Below are positions 11,001-26,000 of a stretch of 64,000 nucleotides of DNA, piece after piece (within the stretch, counting starts at the first letter, position 1; the number at the start of each line of letters is the position of its first letter). The notes under the pieces were generated by a model, which saw only the letters and a list, made by a program, of their open reading frames with translations, made no database searches and had not been told where the DNA came from. Source of the DNA: Siphonodentalium dalli (lineage: Eukaryota; Mollusca; Scaphopoda; Gadilida; Siphonodentaliidae); NCBI GenBank assembly GCA_032622095.1, contig CP136069.1:52064760-52128759 (forward strand), read 5' to 3'. A program made the position numbers and the translations under genes.

Positions 11001-14000
11001 TTTCAGCAGAGTTATTGGACTTTGTTTATTTTTTTTAGTGCAAATGGATGATGTCACATGGCTAAAATCACCTCTTTATGGGGGACATTGGACCAACGAC
11101 CTTTTGTTCTAATAACATTTGTCAGATTGTGGGTCTTTTTTTTTTAGTTAGAAACAAGGATACATTAACATAAGAGTGGGTGTCCTTGGCCTATGATAAC
11201 AACAAATATTTTTCCCCAATTAGTTTTTTTAACAAAAGCTATTGACCACATTGGACATCTAGCTATTCATGCTATTGGCTATCCTGTACAATTCTGATAA
11301 CAATTTCACATGTCAAAAGTCTAAGCAGTTACCCATGTTCTCAATCTTCTTATTAGCATAATGCCGTATCATGTCTGATAAGAAGTCTTGTCGATGGGAA
11401 GGTGTCATCTCCTTCGTTATAGCAGAGTATGGCCTAAGATATGCCCATAGCCTTTCCATGAGCTCTCCATCGCAGAGCCCAAAACCTTCTTTTTTCCTTG
11501 GAGAAAATTTAGACTGTAAAACAAGTGAAATTATATGAATATTTATATGGTGGTGGGGATGGTTTTTTGAGAAAGATTCTGATATCTCAGATCAATTTTC
11601 AGACTTTCATATATAGCATTGTGTATATCTTTTATATAATCTTTCAAGAATTTAACGAAATTATGAAAAGATTAAGAATTGTTTCGCAGTGCAATATTTC
11701 TGACACACTTCTCAGCTCACTCTGGTAGTAAGTATTCTTAAGGAGATAACCCCATAACATTTGCAAAAGTCCCTTTCTACTTTTTTGAGTATCCAGTGGG
11801 TATTATTTTCAAAGAATATTAATTTATTTACCAAGATAAAATTTGGAAATTTTTGCTTATGATATGATATGCGTATTTTGATTCACCTTGGACTTTGTAA
11901 ATAATTAAATTTTAACCCGCAGTGACAAATGGCGGACTGGTACAATGATCATTTCTCATTCTAGTAGCATGCCATTTCACATCAAAGCTTATCAGATATA
12001 CCTCAGCATAATTAACTGTTACATCCCTGATGGGCCATAATTTAGATTCATATTTCATGCTAGCGGTGGGCAATGGCCAGCTTTTTTGAAAATGGGCGAA
12101 GTTGGCTTTCAGAAAATCACCATATCTCAATAAATTCCCTTAACACTTGCTAGGCCAAACATTTTTATTTTACTGCTTTACAGATGAGCTCGTCAAGTTC
12201 TCATAGATGTTTCTACTTTATCAATAACAAATTATCCAATCACATTTCAGTGCTGAAGATGCATAGGACCCACTTACTATAGATATATCTGGGTTTAATT
12301 ACTGTCTCACCAAAGCATCATATAATAGCTACATCCAGGATGAAAACTGAGAAGTCAGCTTGAGTGTATATGCCTCTGCCAGCAAGATACATGTATGCTT
12401 TCTATAAATCTTGACATCTCTTTAAGACTTTAAATGGTATTTAGAGTACATTTTGTATTCCTGGGAATTTTATAATAGTTAATCAGTAGCTGCTTACTGT
12501 GATATGGTTGTTTAATAATTTACCAGAAGTAGCCCAGGCTACCTTATAAAAACAAGAGTAATTAGGATATTAATTACCCTGACAATTACAGCTTTTATAT
12601 GGAACAATCATCAGATTGGCGCACATCCTAATTCATGATAATTTTTTTCCATTAATTATGTTTGTGTGTGTGATTTTTATCATTTTGCTTTTATTTTATT
12701 TTTGACTTAATATTTATTCTATTGTTTTTAAGTTTTGGTTTTCTCAATGATTCTATATTTGTGTTTTCAATTTGACCAAATTATATGACCTGACAAACAT
12801 TATTCAGAAATAGCCAATTTTTTAAAACTTATATAACTAAATCCACATTTGTTTATGAAGATTAAATGTTTTTTTAGACTTCTCAAATATCTATGAAATT
12901 CTCACCTGACAGCTTGGTTGATGACCATAACCATGAAAAATTGGAACCGAAAGATCCAAATATGGTAGGATCTCGGGATGATTCTTCTGAAAAATTAAAT
13001 TTAATGCTCATTATTCCAGCTCCATGTATTATGATAAGAATAATGTCATAGTTAAAGGACAACTGATCAAATATGAAGACATGATCTAGTTGCCTTTCCA
13101 GGTTATCAATTGAAAAAAATAACATTATTATAAAACATGGTCTATCTCTTCTTATAATAAGTTTCATATATTTTTCCTAATAATTAAATAATAGATATAA
13201 ATGGAAGACCCCTGAGGCTATCTGGAATTGCTTTTATCAATTAATATTGATTTAATTTCAAATTTAATTATAGATATACCATCTTCAAATGGAAAGTTTT
13301 CATTGTTAGTCATTGAAACTTGAACATCCAGTTCAGTTTTGAGGTTCTATCGCTCTTCTTTTTTTTTAAAAACATTTATGGTCCTTTGTTGAAATGTGGG
13401 CTGCAGATTGCACCATTAAGTATACACTAGATAAATTTTGATTTATTATTTATAACCTTTGTAAATTGCAGCAGTGAGTATCAAATGCTGATGATGATGA
13501 AACACAAATACATGCTAAGTTCTACTTTAATAATCTGTTTAATACTCAATTGTGTAAGCATGATTAATGGGACCGAACAATAGAATAAATTACAGCTCTT
13601 GGGATGGATGACAACAATTAATTAATTAATTTCTTCCAGCTTTAAAATAGAGGTTTGTTTTTGTCAAAGATCGAAGACATTTGTCATAAAGGAATATAAT
13701 TACTTTGGAATAGCTCTATTTTTTATTTACTTTCAGCAACGTAGAAAAAATATACACCAAGAACTGACATATAACTACTGAGAACCAGATTTTGGACTGT
13801 ACCACACTCGGATGATTAGAATGGTGTGTATACATGATTTTGCTGCAATCTGATCTTTTATATGAAAGTAATTAACTGAAATAATTTAAACTTGCCTCCA
13901 AATATCTCTGGTATGTGCACGCCACATCGTAAAACACTTTCAGATCCTGCCCCAGTGCCCCTATCAGATGCTGGAGTATAATGGTTGGGTAGCCAAACCT

Positions 14001-17000
14001 ATAGTAATAATTAGATGAATTACAGTATTTTTGTCCCCGAAACATTTATTTTTGGGGGACTATAGAAACGGGGTCCGTCTCTTCGTCTGTCTGTCTGTCC
14101 GTTAGTCACACTTTTGAGTACCTTCATGGTGTAATCAACTCCTACAGTTTTCATCCTAGAGATTTGAAACTTAAGAATTTTGTTCCCCATATATTGGAGA
14201 TGTGCAACAAGTATATAGATGATGGAAACATTATTTTTTGACAGAGTTATTAACCCTTTTCGACTTAGAAAATTTCAACATTTTTTTAAATTTTCTGTAT
14301 GAGGGACATTGAGGGTACCTTCATGGTGTAATCAACTCCTCCTACAGTTTTGATCGTAGATATTTGAAACTTTAAGAGTATTAGAAAATTTCAAATAAAA
14401 GTTTACTTTCTTTAACAAAGTGGCATCGACATGCCACATTTTCGGGGGACACTGTGGTCGGTTGACATTTTATTTTTAACAAACTCATGGATAGTGATAA
14501 ATATGACTAGCATAGATTAAACATGTATTGTGCATTAGAAGAAACAAAATAGCATATTTTGCATCCCAGAACTTGGTTATCACTACTACCATGAAATATA
14601 GTTTGCACAAAATAAACTGCTGACTATACATGTACATAGTTGAAATTAGAAATGACACAATGACTAATGCTATCATCTATAAGTGCTATTCCTCGGAGAA
14701 TTATATTGGAATTACCATGGGCATATTTTGCCAGGCCCTAAAGATGTTCTTGTTATAATTAGAAATTGCAGATTTTACCTTGTCTGGATTATAACCGTAA
14801 AATTCAATATAATCTCATGAGTGCTTCACATTTTAACACACTGATCATTGTCATGTTGAGTAAACTTATTGCCAGAATTTTACTCCTTTGTTCTTAAAAA
14901 AAGCCAACATCCCAAAAAAGCCACCTCGTTTCTTGGAACCTTGAATTAATCTGATTAAATAAAAAATTCAAGTAAACTAAGCAGAATATTTAGAAGATTA
15001 TAATTGAGAAAGGGAAGCCTGCCTTTATAATAGTAAAGAGCAGTTCAGTATGAATTGCTGGAAGTGAATTGCTTGTTAAATAAATATATGATAACTTGGG
15101 TAATTAGTGTGCCTATACTTTTTGTAATATGACCATATGCTAGAGTTATTAACCCTTTTCGACTCTTTATAATTTTATGTTTGAAGGTACCTTCATGGTG
15201 TAATCAACTCCTCTTACAGTTTTGAAAGAAAAAAGGGGCTACAGAAATGGGCTCCGTCCGTCTGTTCGTTACGCTTTTCAGTACCTTGATTGTGTAATAA
15301 TCTCCTACAGATTTCATCTGAGAGATTTGAAACCTCGGAATATTGTTGCCCATATATTGAAGATATATTGAAGTTTTGTTACCCACATATTTGAGATGTG
15401 CAACATGTATACAGATGACGGAAAAATAACTTTTTTACGGAGTCATTAACTCTTTTCGACTCCGAACATTTCAACATTTTTTTTAATTTCTTTAACAAAG
15501 CGGCCTCGACTTGCCACATTGTCGGGGGACACTGTGGTTGGCTGACCTTTTATTTCGGTATTGAAACTATGATTACCTTTCACCATGATGTAAGTCAGCC
15601 ATCAGCAGTGGGATTTCATGGCGACATGCTGCACCGAATACCCCTTTGATTTCTAATTTCTGTGAGCTCTTCATGCTCCTCAGGGTGTCTCCAGCCTGGA
15701 AGTTACTACACTCCTTGTAAATAAGAAAGTTACAAAATTATTAATTAAAAGAGATTTTATTTACATTTTTTTATACGCCCTTTTGAAAAAGGTCGTATTA
15801 TGGAAATGGGTTGTGCGTCCGTCCGTCGTCCGTCCGTAATTTGGTTTCCGGATGATAACTTTAGATTGAATTGAGTGAACTGAACCAAATTTGGTATGTT
15901 AGTTTACCACACCACAATACAGATCAAGTTCAAATATTGGTTTCGTCCTCATGATTTTGACTGAGTTATGCCCCTTTTTCGACTTAGATTTTACTTGATT
16001 TGCGGTTTCCGGATGATAACTTTAGTTTGAATCGAGTGAACTGAACCAAATTTGGTATGTTAGTTTACCACACCAAAATACAGATCAAGTTCGAATATGG
16101 GTTTCGTCCTCATTATTTTGACTGAGTTATGCCCCTTTTTCGACTTAGATATTACCTGATTTGCGGTTTCCGGATGATAACTTTAGATTGAATCGAGTGA
16201 ACTGAACCAAGTTTCATACGAATGAATTAAACCTTGCCCCACTTTACTCCAGAAATGGTGTATTGTGCCCACGCCCCGACGGCGTGCTCTTGTTAAAACT
16301 TGAAAGTAACATTGATTGTTTGTGGTGCCCAATACAAAGGTTAAAGACATAACCCCAAATTCTTGGATAGATTATACAGAGTGATAATACATTGTTAAGG
16401 GAATTGACTAAACTTTTTGTCAGCATGTTTTAATAAATTGTTTTGATTGGAGTTGGTGGTCTCCAGAAATTTAGCTGGCATAATATTATGTCTCATGTCT
16501 GTTGAGCATTCAAAAGGACCTTTATTTGTTTCATTGGTTAATATTGCTGGGCAGTGGGCAATCACACTGATGTACATTGAAACCACTGACCCGTTGCCTC
16601 AAACCCCTCACAAGGGCAATTGGACTTGCCCAGATATGCGAATCAGGTTACCTTCCATTTTTATGGAACATAAATCCAGTAACTTATCTGGATTGGAACT
16701 GTGTTAGCTGTGGCAATGGACAGCTTGTGTTGGCCTAATGCACCATTTACTTTACCAACATACTGAGCCACCGTGATAACTGCCGCTCTTCAGAAATTTG
16801 GTTGATACTTAATGTATGATTTTATAATGTTATTGAACAAGAATGTTAATAGTCCTAATGAGCAGAATTTTAATGAATAACCTAAATATTACTGCAAATG
16901 TACAAACTTAGACTTAGTACCTTTGCAGAATCGTGGCATTCACTGTACTCCTGGATAAATGGTTGAACTATTTCATCATGAAGAAATACTGATCTCTTTG

Positions 17001-20000
17001 GATCTTCTAAGCTTCTCCCTGCATTTCTCTTTCTGACCAGTCCAAAATTTCCATCAAGGGAGATTGTCAATGCCATCGACTTTGACTAGAGAAATATATT
17101 GAAACAATTTAATGGCCTTAATAAGCCAGATGATTTGTAAAACAAAAAAAGGGACATGACAATCTGCGGGATGGAATAGAATGACTATATCTCGAGCAAT
17201 ACAGAGGGCTCATTTTTGTGTCTTAACGAAAGGCCGATATTTACCACAGCCATATATATTAACCCCGCCACCAGCCAGACACTGGAAGTTGCATTATTTA
17301 GTCGACAACTAACCTAACATAAAATTGTCCAAATCAAGGCCATTTAACAACTGCAGAAAACACAAACATGCGCCGATGAAAACAGCTAAAAATAGACTCA
17401 ATGTTTACAATGGCAGGATCGATTGCAGCTGCTATATTCCATATAGTGGGGCGTATAGTATATAAAAATGTAGGATTAGACACAGGGAATGTAATTTTGT
17501 TTCAAAATGGATCCACTATACACAGTGACATTCGCTCCAAGAAATTACTATACACAGTGACATTCGCTCCAAGAAATTAAGAGCGCTCCTTTTTTCTCAT
17601 AAAAAATAGAATGACATACATTATGAGTGATTTGAATTTTAAATCTTATGCCAAACTTGCAACTCATTTGGAGCTTGGTTCACATATAGTCAAATCTTTT
17701 TGTGCTCACTTTGGGACAAGCAGGACAACCAGAAACAAATGGCTGTTTTTTCTGTCGACCCTCGTATCGGTATTGTCTGTATTCCTCCAAGGTTTCTCCC
17801 TTCATTATTGTGGACACTTTCTTGATCTGTGGAGAGAAAATATTTGTTTAGAAGGACTCTTTATAAACCAATGAATTACTCAAATTTTGCACCTGGCTCG
17901 CAACTAAAAGGAAATGCAAGAAAAGGTGTGGCTGATTTAATATAATTAATAAAAAAAACATTTGAACCAGTGTTAGTTGAACCAACATGAAATTTTGACA
18001 GGTGCAGGGCAATTCATTCATAGTTGTGAATCACATGATTTTAACCAATTTATTGAATTGTATCGAAACACAAAAGTCCATGAAATAGTTTGAGCCACTA
18101 GAAAAGAAAAAAATTAAAATGGCTGATATATTCTAGTTAAAATATTACTTCAGTATCATGCAGACAACACATAACTTGAAATCAATAGCATGAGCAGACA
18201 ATTGTTTATACAATATTTTATGAATTGCTAATGTTAACCTAAACCTCATGCTATTAGAATAAGAGCAAACAAGTGTTACAACACTTTATGTACAATACAA
18301 GATTGATCTCTATTTCGATAGATTGTTGGCAGTTTGCAAAGAGCCAGTTGCCCTTAAAGCATCTGCAATTTATGACTGATGTTGAACTTTCAATTGTTTT
18401 AGCTTACCTCCTCAGATTGACCAGTTTTTAGCTCACCTGAGACGAAGTCTCCGGTGGAGCTATAGTCATCACTCCTCGTCCGTCGTCCGTCCGTCCATCC
18501 GTCCGTCCATCCGTCCGTCCGTCAACAATTCTTTGAACATCTTCTCCTCTGAAACCGGAAGACCGAATTGGTTCATATTTGGTGTGGATGTTCCCTAGGT
18601 GACTCTCATTCAGATTTGTTCAAATGAGGTCACTGGGTCAAATAGTTGCGAAACCAGGGCCATAACTCTATTCCTCCACAGTAATTCTTACAACGACTTC
18701 TTGTCCATAACCATTGTGCCGATTTAGCTAATATTTGGTATGGAGGGTCCTTGGGTGACTGGTGTTCAGATTTGTTCAAATGAGGTCACCCGGTCAATTA
18801 GTTGAGAAACCAGTGCCATAACTCATAGTAATTCTTACAATGACTTCTTCTACAAAAATATTTGGCCGAATTAGCTTATATTTGGTACTGAGAGACCTTG
18901 GATGACTGGGAATCAGATTTGTTCAAATTGGGTCACTGGGTCAATTAGGGGCAGAGCCAGGGACATAACTCTAAAAACCAAAAAATTACATTTTTGCATT
19001 TTGATCATATTTGGTGTGGATGTTCCCTAGGTGACTGTCATTAAGATTTGTTCAAATGAGGTCACTGTGTCAAACAGTTGCGAAACCAGGGCCATAACTA
19101 TATTCCTCCTTGGTAATTCTTATAACGACTTCTTGTCAACAAGCATTATGCCGATTTAGTTTATATTTGGTATGTGGGGTCATTGAATGACTGGGGTTCA
19201 GATTTGTTCAAATGGGGTCACTGGGTCAAATAGTGGTGGAGCCAGGGCCATAATTCCCCAAAAAATAATAAAAAATTCAGGAACTCCTTGATCAATTTAA
19301 CATACAAAAAAAAATATCACCCCCCCCCCCCCCCACATGACCCAGAACCCCACCCTGCCCCCAACCAACAGCATTCCACCCTATCTCATATCCTAACTCA
19401 CAGGTAAATAAAGTTTTTAAAAAAATTCCCATTACAAGGCAACTCTCCTATGAACTGATAGACACAACAGATAGAGTCCCCAGGGAGTGTATTCATGTCA
19501 TCCATAATTTAAATGAGATTAATGGTGTTATCAATGAAGCACCCTTGTTGTTTACATTATCACTCAGTGGTCATTAAAATCAGATTAATTTCATTTTCTC
19601 AGAGTGCCTGGCATTTGTTGAATGAGGTTCACAGAGGGTGAATTTAGTGACGCTATCCTACACAGCAGGCTAGCATAACCAAATACACCCTCTGAGAACC
19701 TTATTCCGCTTAGGCCTCATCTTCTGGGAAGTATCTAGAGTCTCAAGATCTCATTCTGCTTAGGCCTCATCTTCTGGGAAGTATCTATAGTATCAAATTT
19801 ACATTGTTGTTAGTTAAATTTCCCTTCTAGGAAGTTTCTGTATCCCTTAATTTGCAGAAGATAAAATTCATGATTGAGGTGCCCAATGGGTGAACATCAC
19901 CAATTTCAACTGGGGAACTTCAATCTTATTCTAGGTCTTCCATAGCAGTTGAGGGCCTTATCAGAATGAGGTCCCCAGAGGGTGAATTTAGTGATACTAG

Positions 20001-23000
20001 CCCGCTGTGCAGGATAGCCTCACTAAATTCACCCTCTGGGTACCTCATTCTGAAAATAACAGACAGACTATTTCAAAGCTTGATTCAAGGCTAGCATCAC
20101 CAAATTCACCATTTCGGGACCTCATTCTGCTTAGGCCTCATCTTCTGGGAAGTATCTATAGTATCAAATTTACATTGTTGTTAGTTAAATTTCCCTTCTA
20201 GGAAGTTTCTATATCCCCTAATTTGCAGAAGATAAAATTCATAATTGAGGGGCCCAATGGGTGAACATCACCAACTTCAACTGGGGAAATTCAATTTTAT
20301 TCTAGGTCTTCCATAGCAGTTGAGGACTTTATCAGAATGAGGTCCCCAGAGGGTGAATTTAGCATCACTAAATTCACCCTCTGGGGACCTCACTCTGCAA
20401 ATGACAGACACACTATCACACTATTTCAAGGCTTGTTGTATAATACATTGTGTTGCTTGAGGCCAGGCATACACAATGTAGGAACAGACACGCTTTTTGT
20501 GATGCTATCCGGCACAGCAGGCTAGCATCACCAAATTCACCCTCTGGCGTCCTCATTCTGCTTAGGCCTCATCTTCTGGGAAGTATCTATAGTATCAAAT
20601 TTACATTGTTGTTAGTTAAATTTCCCTTCTAGGAAGTTTCTATATCCCCTAATTTGCAGAAAATAAAATTCATAAATGAGGTGCCCAATGGGTGAATATC
20701 ACCAACTTCAACTGGGGAACTTAATTTTTATCCTTATCAGATTTGTGAAAATGGGATCACAAAGTCAAATAAGGGCAGAGCAAGAGACTTAACTATTTCA
20801 CTACATAGTAATTCTTAAAATATGTTTGCAAGAACTAGTTGGCTTATATAGAATGGAATGTTCTTCCTTGACTGCAATTCAGATTTTTTTAATGGGGTCA
20901 CCTGGTCAAATAGGGGCCAAGCGAAGGACAGTTTCCCTCTTAATATGCTTCCTTCACAAGGATCATCAGGTCTATTTGACTGATATTTATGATTTGTATG
21001 AAGGGTTCTTTGGTGTCTGGGATTCAAATTTATTCAGATGGGGTCACCCGGTTAAATAGGGTGGGACCAGGGACATAACTATATGTCTCTATAGTAATTC
21101 TTAAAATGTCTTCTCAAGGGATTTTGGACTATTTAGCTTACATATAGTATGGAGGAATCAGGCAGATCCTTTAGTGACTGAGATACAGATTTGTTAAAAT
21201 GAGGTCAACCTGTCAAGAAATGGCAGTCTATGGGGAGTTAACACTTTTGTGTCCAATAAAATCATAGAAATACCAAATTCATTAAAACATCTACCTTGGA
21301 ACCACCTGACTGATTGGTCTGACATACATGTATTGTGTTTTGGGTCCATGGATAATTGGGCTTCAAACATGTTTAAATGGTTTTAGAAAAAGGCGCTTGT
21401 GAGATTGGAAATTTCCAACAATTGAGAAAGTTTGAGGTATCGGTTGTGAAATTCCAACCTAAGACTTGGGAGTCTGGATCCCGGTTGGGAGGGGACTTGT
21501 TGAGCTGGAGGAGGGGGTGATCAGTAGTGTACAGTTGGCAATTTCAAGGTGGTTTTTTACCAAGCTAAGTCTCTCTAGCCACATATCCTGTTTAAATCTA
21601 CTTCTTTTAAAGTGATTATGAAAAGTGCTGACTGTTTTGGTCTCCAGAGTCCCAGTCTTATCAGTCTTTGCAGTCTGGTGAGCGACCCCACAGTCATTGA
21701 CTGTCTTGTTGTTGATATGGCCTGTATAAACGACTGAGCGGATATACAGGCATCCAGTTGCAAAGAAATCAGCCACTCCAGAAGCTCTATGGAGTATGCC
21801 ACTTCTGGGCTCTCCGGTGTTGCTGGCCATAGATCATACCGCACAAGGGTGCAAGCTGTCGGCTCGCAACTGCACACAATAACAGCTGCATCATGTACCC
21901 AACCTGTAGGTATAATGCAATCTGCATTCACAATATTGTAGCTAAACTATTCTGTTCTTTTTAAAACTTTTTCTCCTTGAAAAGATTTTAACCCTTTGAA
22001 CCTGATTGTTAAATGCTCAACTATACTGCAATCTAAAGGTCAAATATGTCACAAGGTATTTCAACAAGACATTCTATTCCATGTTCAATGTACTGTAGAT
22101 TAAATTGTGCCCCCCTTTGGTCGTGCTATATATTTATGTTCTTATACTTTGACTATGATGAAAGGCGGTTGTCAAAATGTACATAGGCATGCGTTAAGAA
22201 ACAGACCCCTGTCATGAATTTCACTGCTAATATCAGAGGTATGAACATATGACTCAATCGCATAATTCAAGTTCATTTGTGCTTTGATCGCGAAATATGT
22301 AACAAAATACCGGTACATCCTTTTTTCACACAATAAAAAGCAAACCTTTTTTCTCTCAAAATAAGTCTGCACATGGAGTGAAGATACAGACCCTCTGTCA
22401 TCAGTTTGTCTTTCAAAATCACATGTGTAAACATGTGTGTGCAAAGTAGATGTACAACTGTAATATGTGCGTTTATTCTGCTGTAATATCATGATTTCCA
22501 GACCCTTATTCCGGAATATAGGAATATAAGGATTGGACCGGTATTCCAGACTCTTGGGTTATCTGACATTGCTGCATGTCTTACCACTCAAATTTCATTC
22601 TCATTCTGGAGATGCTGTTACGGTTCTAATTTGAGCCTTTGTAAAACACATTATGTCAGAAAATATCCCAGCCTCTCAAATTATGTGCTAAATTAAGCCA
22701 CTTGAAAAAAATTATGAAAAGTTAACCTTTGTGGTGGATACTGTTTGGTATTAATCTGATATGATGAATGCATACGTTTCACTACTTTCAATGACATCAT
22801 GATTGATAACAAATTAATTTCTAACATTATTTTTTTACAGGCATCATACCTACCATCACTGCTGACAACCTTGATGCGTCTGACCCGACTTGTACAGCAC
22901 ATGTGATCTGTTCTTCTCAAAATATTGGTTAGAGCAAGAGGCTCATAATGGTCTTCCTGTCGAGAGAAAATTTGCAATGATGAAAAATGAAACACTCAAA

Positions 23001-26000
23001 AGGGACATCATACAACAACATCCTTACATATGAGCTATATGCAGTGTCTCGCTTTGAGTTCATATCAGATATATTTTAGATAATATGTTTAATATAATAA
23101 TACGTGCCTTGGTCTATATTTCTTGTACAGATACCCGAGCGGGTTATAATCTATACTGGGTGTCTGGGAGGGATGTTCAGGTAATAAAAGCAGACAAGAG
23201 CAAATATAATATAAGGATACATATTCATTGAAGGAAAATGTTCAAATGAATCTCTTTATATTTTCTATGGTTCAAATTTCAGACAAAGAAAGGCCACATT
23301 TGAATTTGGTCCAATGAATTTTGACAGAGTTAAATAAATAACGCTATCCTTACTAAAAAAGCCACCTTTTCAGGGACCCATGGTCATCAACCTTTTATTG
23401 AAATTGCCACAGGGTAATTTTGCCACGCCTTAGCGATTCTCTTGTTATGTAAGTTATAGCCCTTTTTTTTTACTTAGAATTTGACCCCATCTGTTAATCA
23501 TTGGTCCATGTATTTCATGTCTAGCATAACATAGACTGGTATAATCGTACTAAGTAATTTTACAACAGTTCAAAATCTATACTGACTGACTGTGTAGGAA
23601 CTGTTACATCAGAAGTCATTCTATCGCCGATATTGTAATGGTTCTTGTCTGATTTGTTACGGTTCCTTCTGATAGAAAATTGGAAACTGAGTATAAATTG
23701 TACCTGTGTTATTCTTCTGTAAAATCCTGCCCGCATAATTGACCCAATGAAATTAGACATCTACTGTCATGATATTCTGTTAATTTAAATGGACTTGGCT
23801 CATTCGAGCTTCCAAATTTTGTCTTAAGTAATTTCCAATGATGTATAAGATTGGTTTAAAATACAAGAAATGTTGATAAGTACCGTACCGGTCAGTGGAT
23901 AAATCGCATCGTTGGATGTCGCATTGAATTTTGAAGCTTAAAATGTTGCCTTTTGGCTCTTTCTGTTGTATACATCGCACCTATTTCAGTGGCTTGTAAG
24001 GGAACATCAAAATGACAGATTGACCTGGATTCAGAGTTATTTTAAGAGTAGAGGAAGCATTTTTTTTTAAATAGAATTTATCACAGACGTAAAATGAACG
24101 AACATTCCACCAATGCTTCGGGTATTTCCAATGTGATTTGTGGGCATTCCCAAGCAGGGAACTCTGAACAAAACATCAGCATATTAACTGTGGGTAACAA
24201 AGTATTTGTCACGTATTGTACTAGTTGGTCAAGTATAGTAATCGAGACAGTATGTGTCATGTGGTGTTTTATTCAATATTTAAATGTTCACATGTATGCC
24301 ATATACATGTACATGCATAAAGTTATACCGGTAAGCTCAACATTATGATATTGGAATCGTATAGAAATCTTGAGTTTGTGTTGTTTTCAATTTTCATAGC
24401 ATCAAAATTAATAAACTTGCAGACCCAAATAAGCACTGTGCAGGGGTGAAATTACCCAGGAAGTTAATAAACGTGCATGCATGTTTATTTGGAGCCCAAA
24501 AGTAACCCTTGCATGACTGAAGCTTCCTGAAATTGTTCAAAAACCCTGTGCATTCTCCACATGTACATCAAGCGAGAATATTGGCCTTATAATATTGCTA
24601 TAACCTTGTAAGCCAGTGCATGCTCTTATATATGTTATGCTCCTTATGGGAGACTCGTATATACAAGATAATTCACTGGCACAGGATCTTTAATGCTGCA
24701 CCAGCACAGCTCCTGTCAAGAAAGGGTAAAAGCAACAACAATGTAATTGTCTGGTTTACGAACCTATCCTACAAATGTTTTCTCAATATTGTACAAAAAT
24801 AAACTTTGTTTGATTGGTTACTTTATGTAATAATAATTAGTAGGCTAATATGTTTATATTGATTACTGAAAATATGAGACGTGGTCAGTGGCAAAGAAAA
24901 TATTTGATGGCAGTCAGTTGCTCTCTATTTTTTTAAGGTTTAACTTCTTTTTGTCCCTAGAAAAATTAAATTTTCGGGGGACTATAGAAATGGGGTCCGT
25001 CCGTCACACTTTTGAGTATCTTCATGGTGTAATCAACTCCTCCTACAGTTTTCATCCTAGAGAGTTGAAACTTCAGAATATTGTTGCCCATATATTGAAG
25101 ATGTGCAACATTTATGTAGATGACAGAAACATTATTTGGAATATTCTTATTGCGTTTAAGTGAAATTAGCTCTTATTGCACGCCCAATGGCTTATTTGTG
25201 CGAAATATACAGAAGAATTGAAACGTTCAATAAAAAAATGTGTATTCTTGAACAATACAAACCTATTACGTCAACGTCACTGGCGACTTCAAGTTTAACA
25301 GAAAATTCTCTAAATTATGGGGTATAGTCTACATTAAGCACATGTTTGTTCAATTAAATACAACAATATCGACCTAAATGTTAGTATGTTACAAGCTGCA
25401 ATCTTCAGAGTGTGCAATAAACATAGAACAATTATCTTTAATTACGCTTTTAAAAGTGCAATAAGGAATATCTTATTGCAGGGAAATCTAATTGAGCTTA
25501 AGCGCAATAAGAGAAGATTAAAATGTCAATTTGGCTTCGCACAGTAAACAATATTTAATGGCTTTTTTGTCCGTCCTCTCCCAGATTGCTCAAATTCATC
25601 ATTTTAAAATTTTCATGTTTTGATCCCCTCGATCCTGCATCTACTGTTTTTTCAACTCGGACCTTTGCGAGCCAGTCACTATATTTTGTTGAACATTGTT
25701 GCTATTACTAGTATTAGTATAGTATACTATAATTACCTTCCATACTTGTGGTCGATGACACAGCATGTATTTATGCGATTGAACGCAGCATTCAACACAC
25801 ATAACATTCTGTCGATTACATTGGTAACAACACACGGTTTCCAATTCTATGTTCTCTTCACAAATGCAGCATATATTATGTGGGCTCACCACAACATTTT
25901 CATGACCAATGTCCACAAGTGCTTCTCTCAAAAATTCCCAGCTTTCAACCTCCTTTCGCTTTCTTTTAAAATATTGAGAATCTGATGCCGACTCTGCACT

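Noticed and set aside
21459-21830. 123-codon minus-strand open frame
   Set aside because: It overlaps KDZ exon 3 in another frame; the exon 3 frame has the family motifs, this one does not.
25620-25985. 121-codon plus-strand open frame
   Set aside because: It is the opposite strand of KDZ exon 1.
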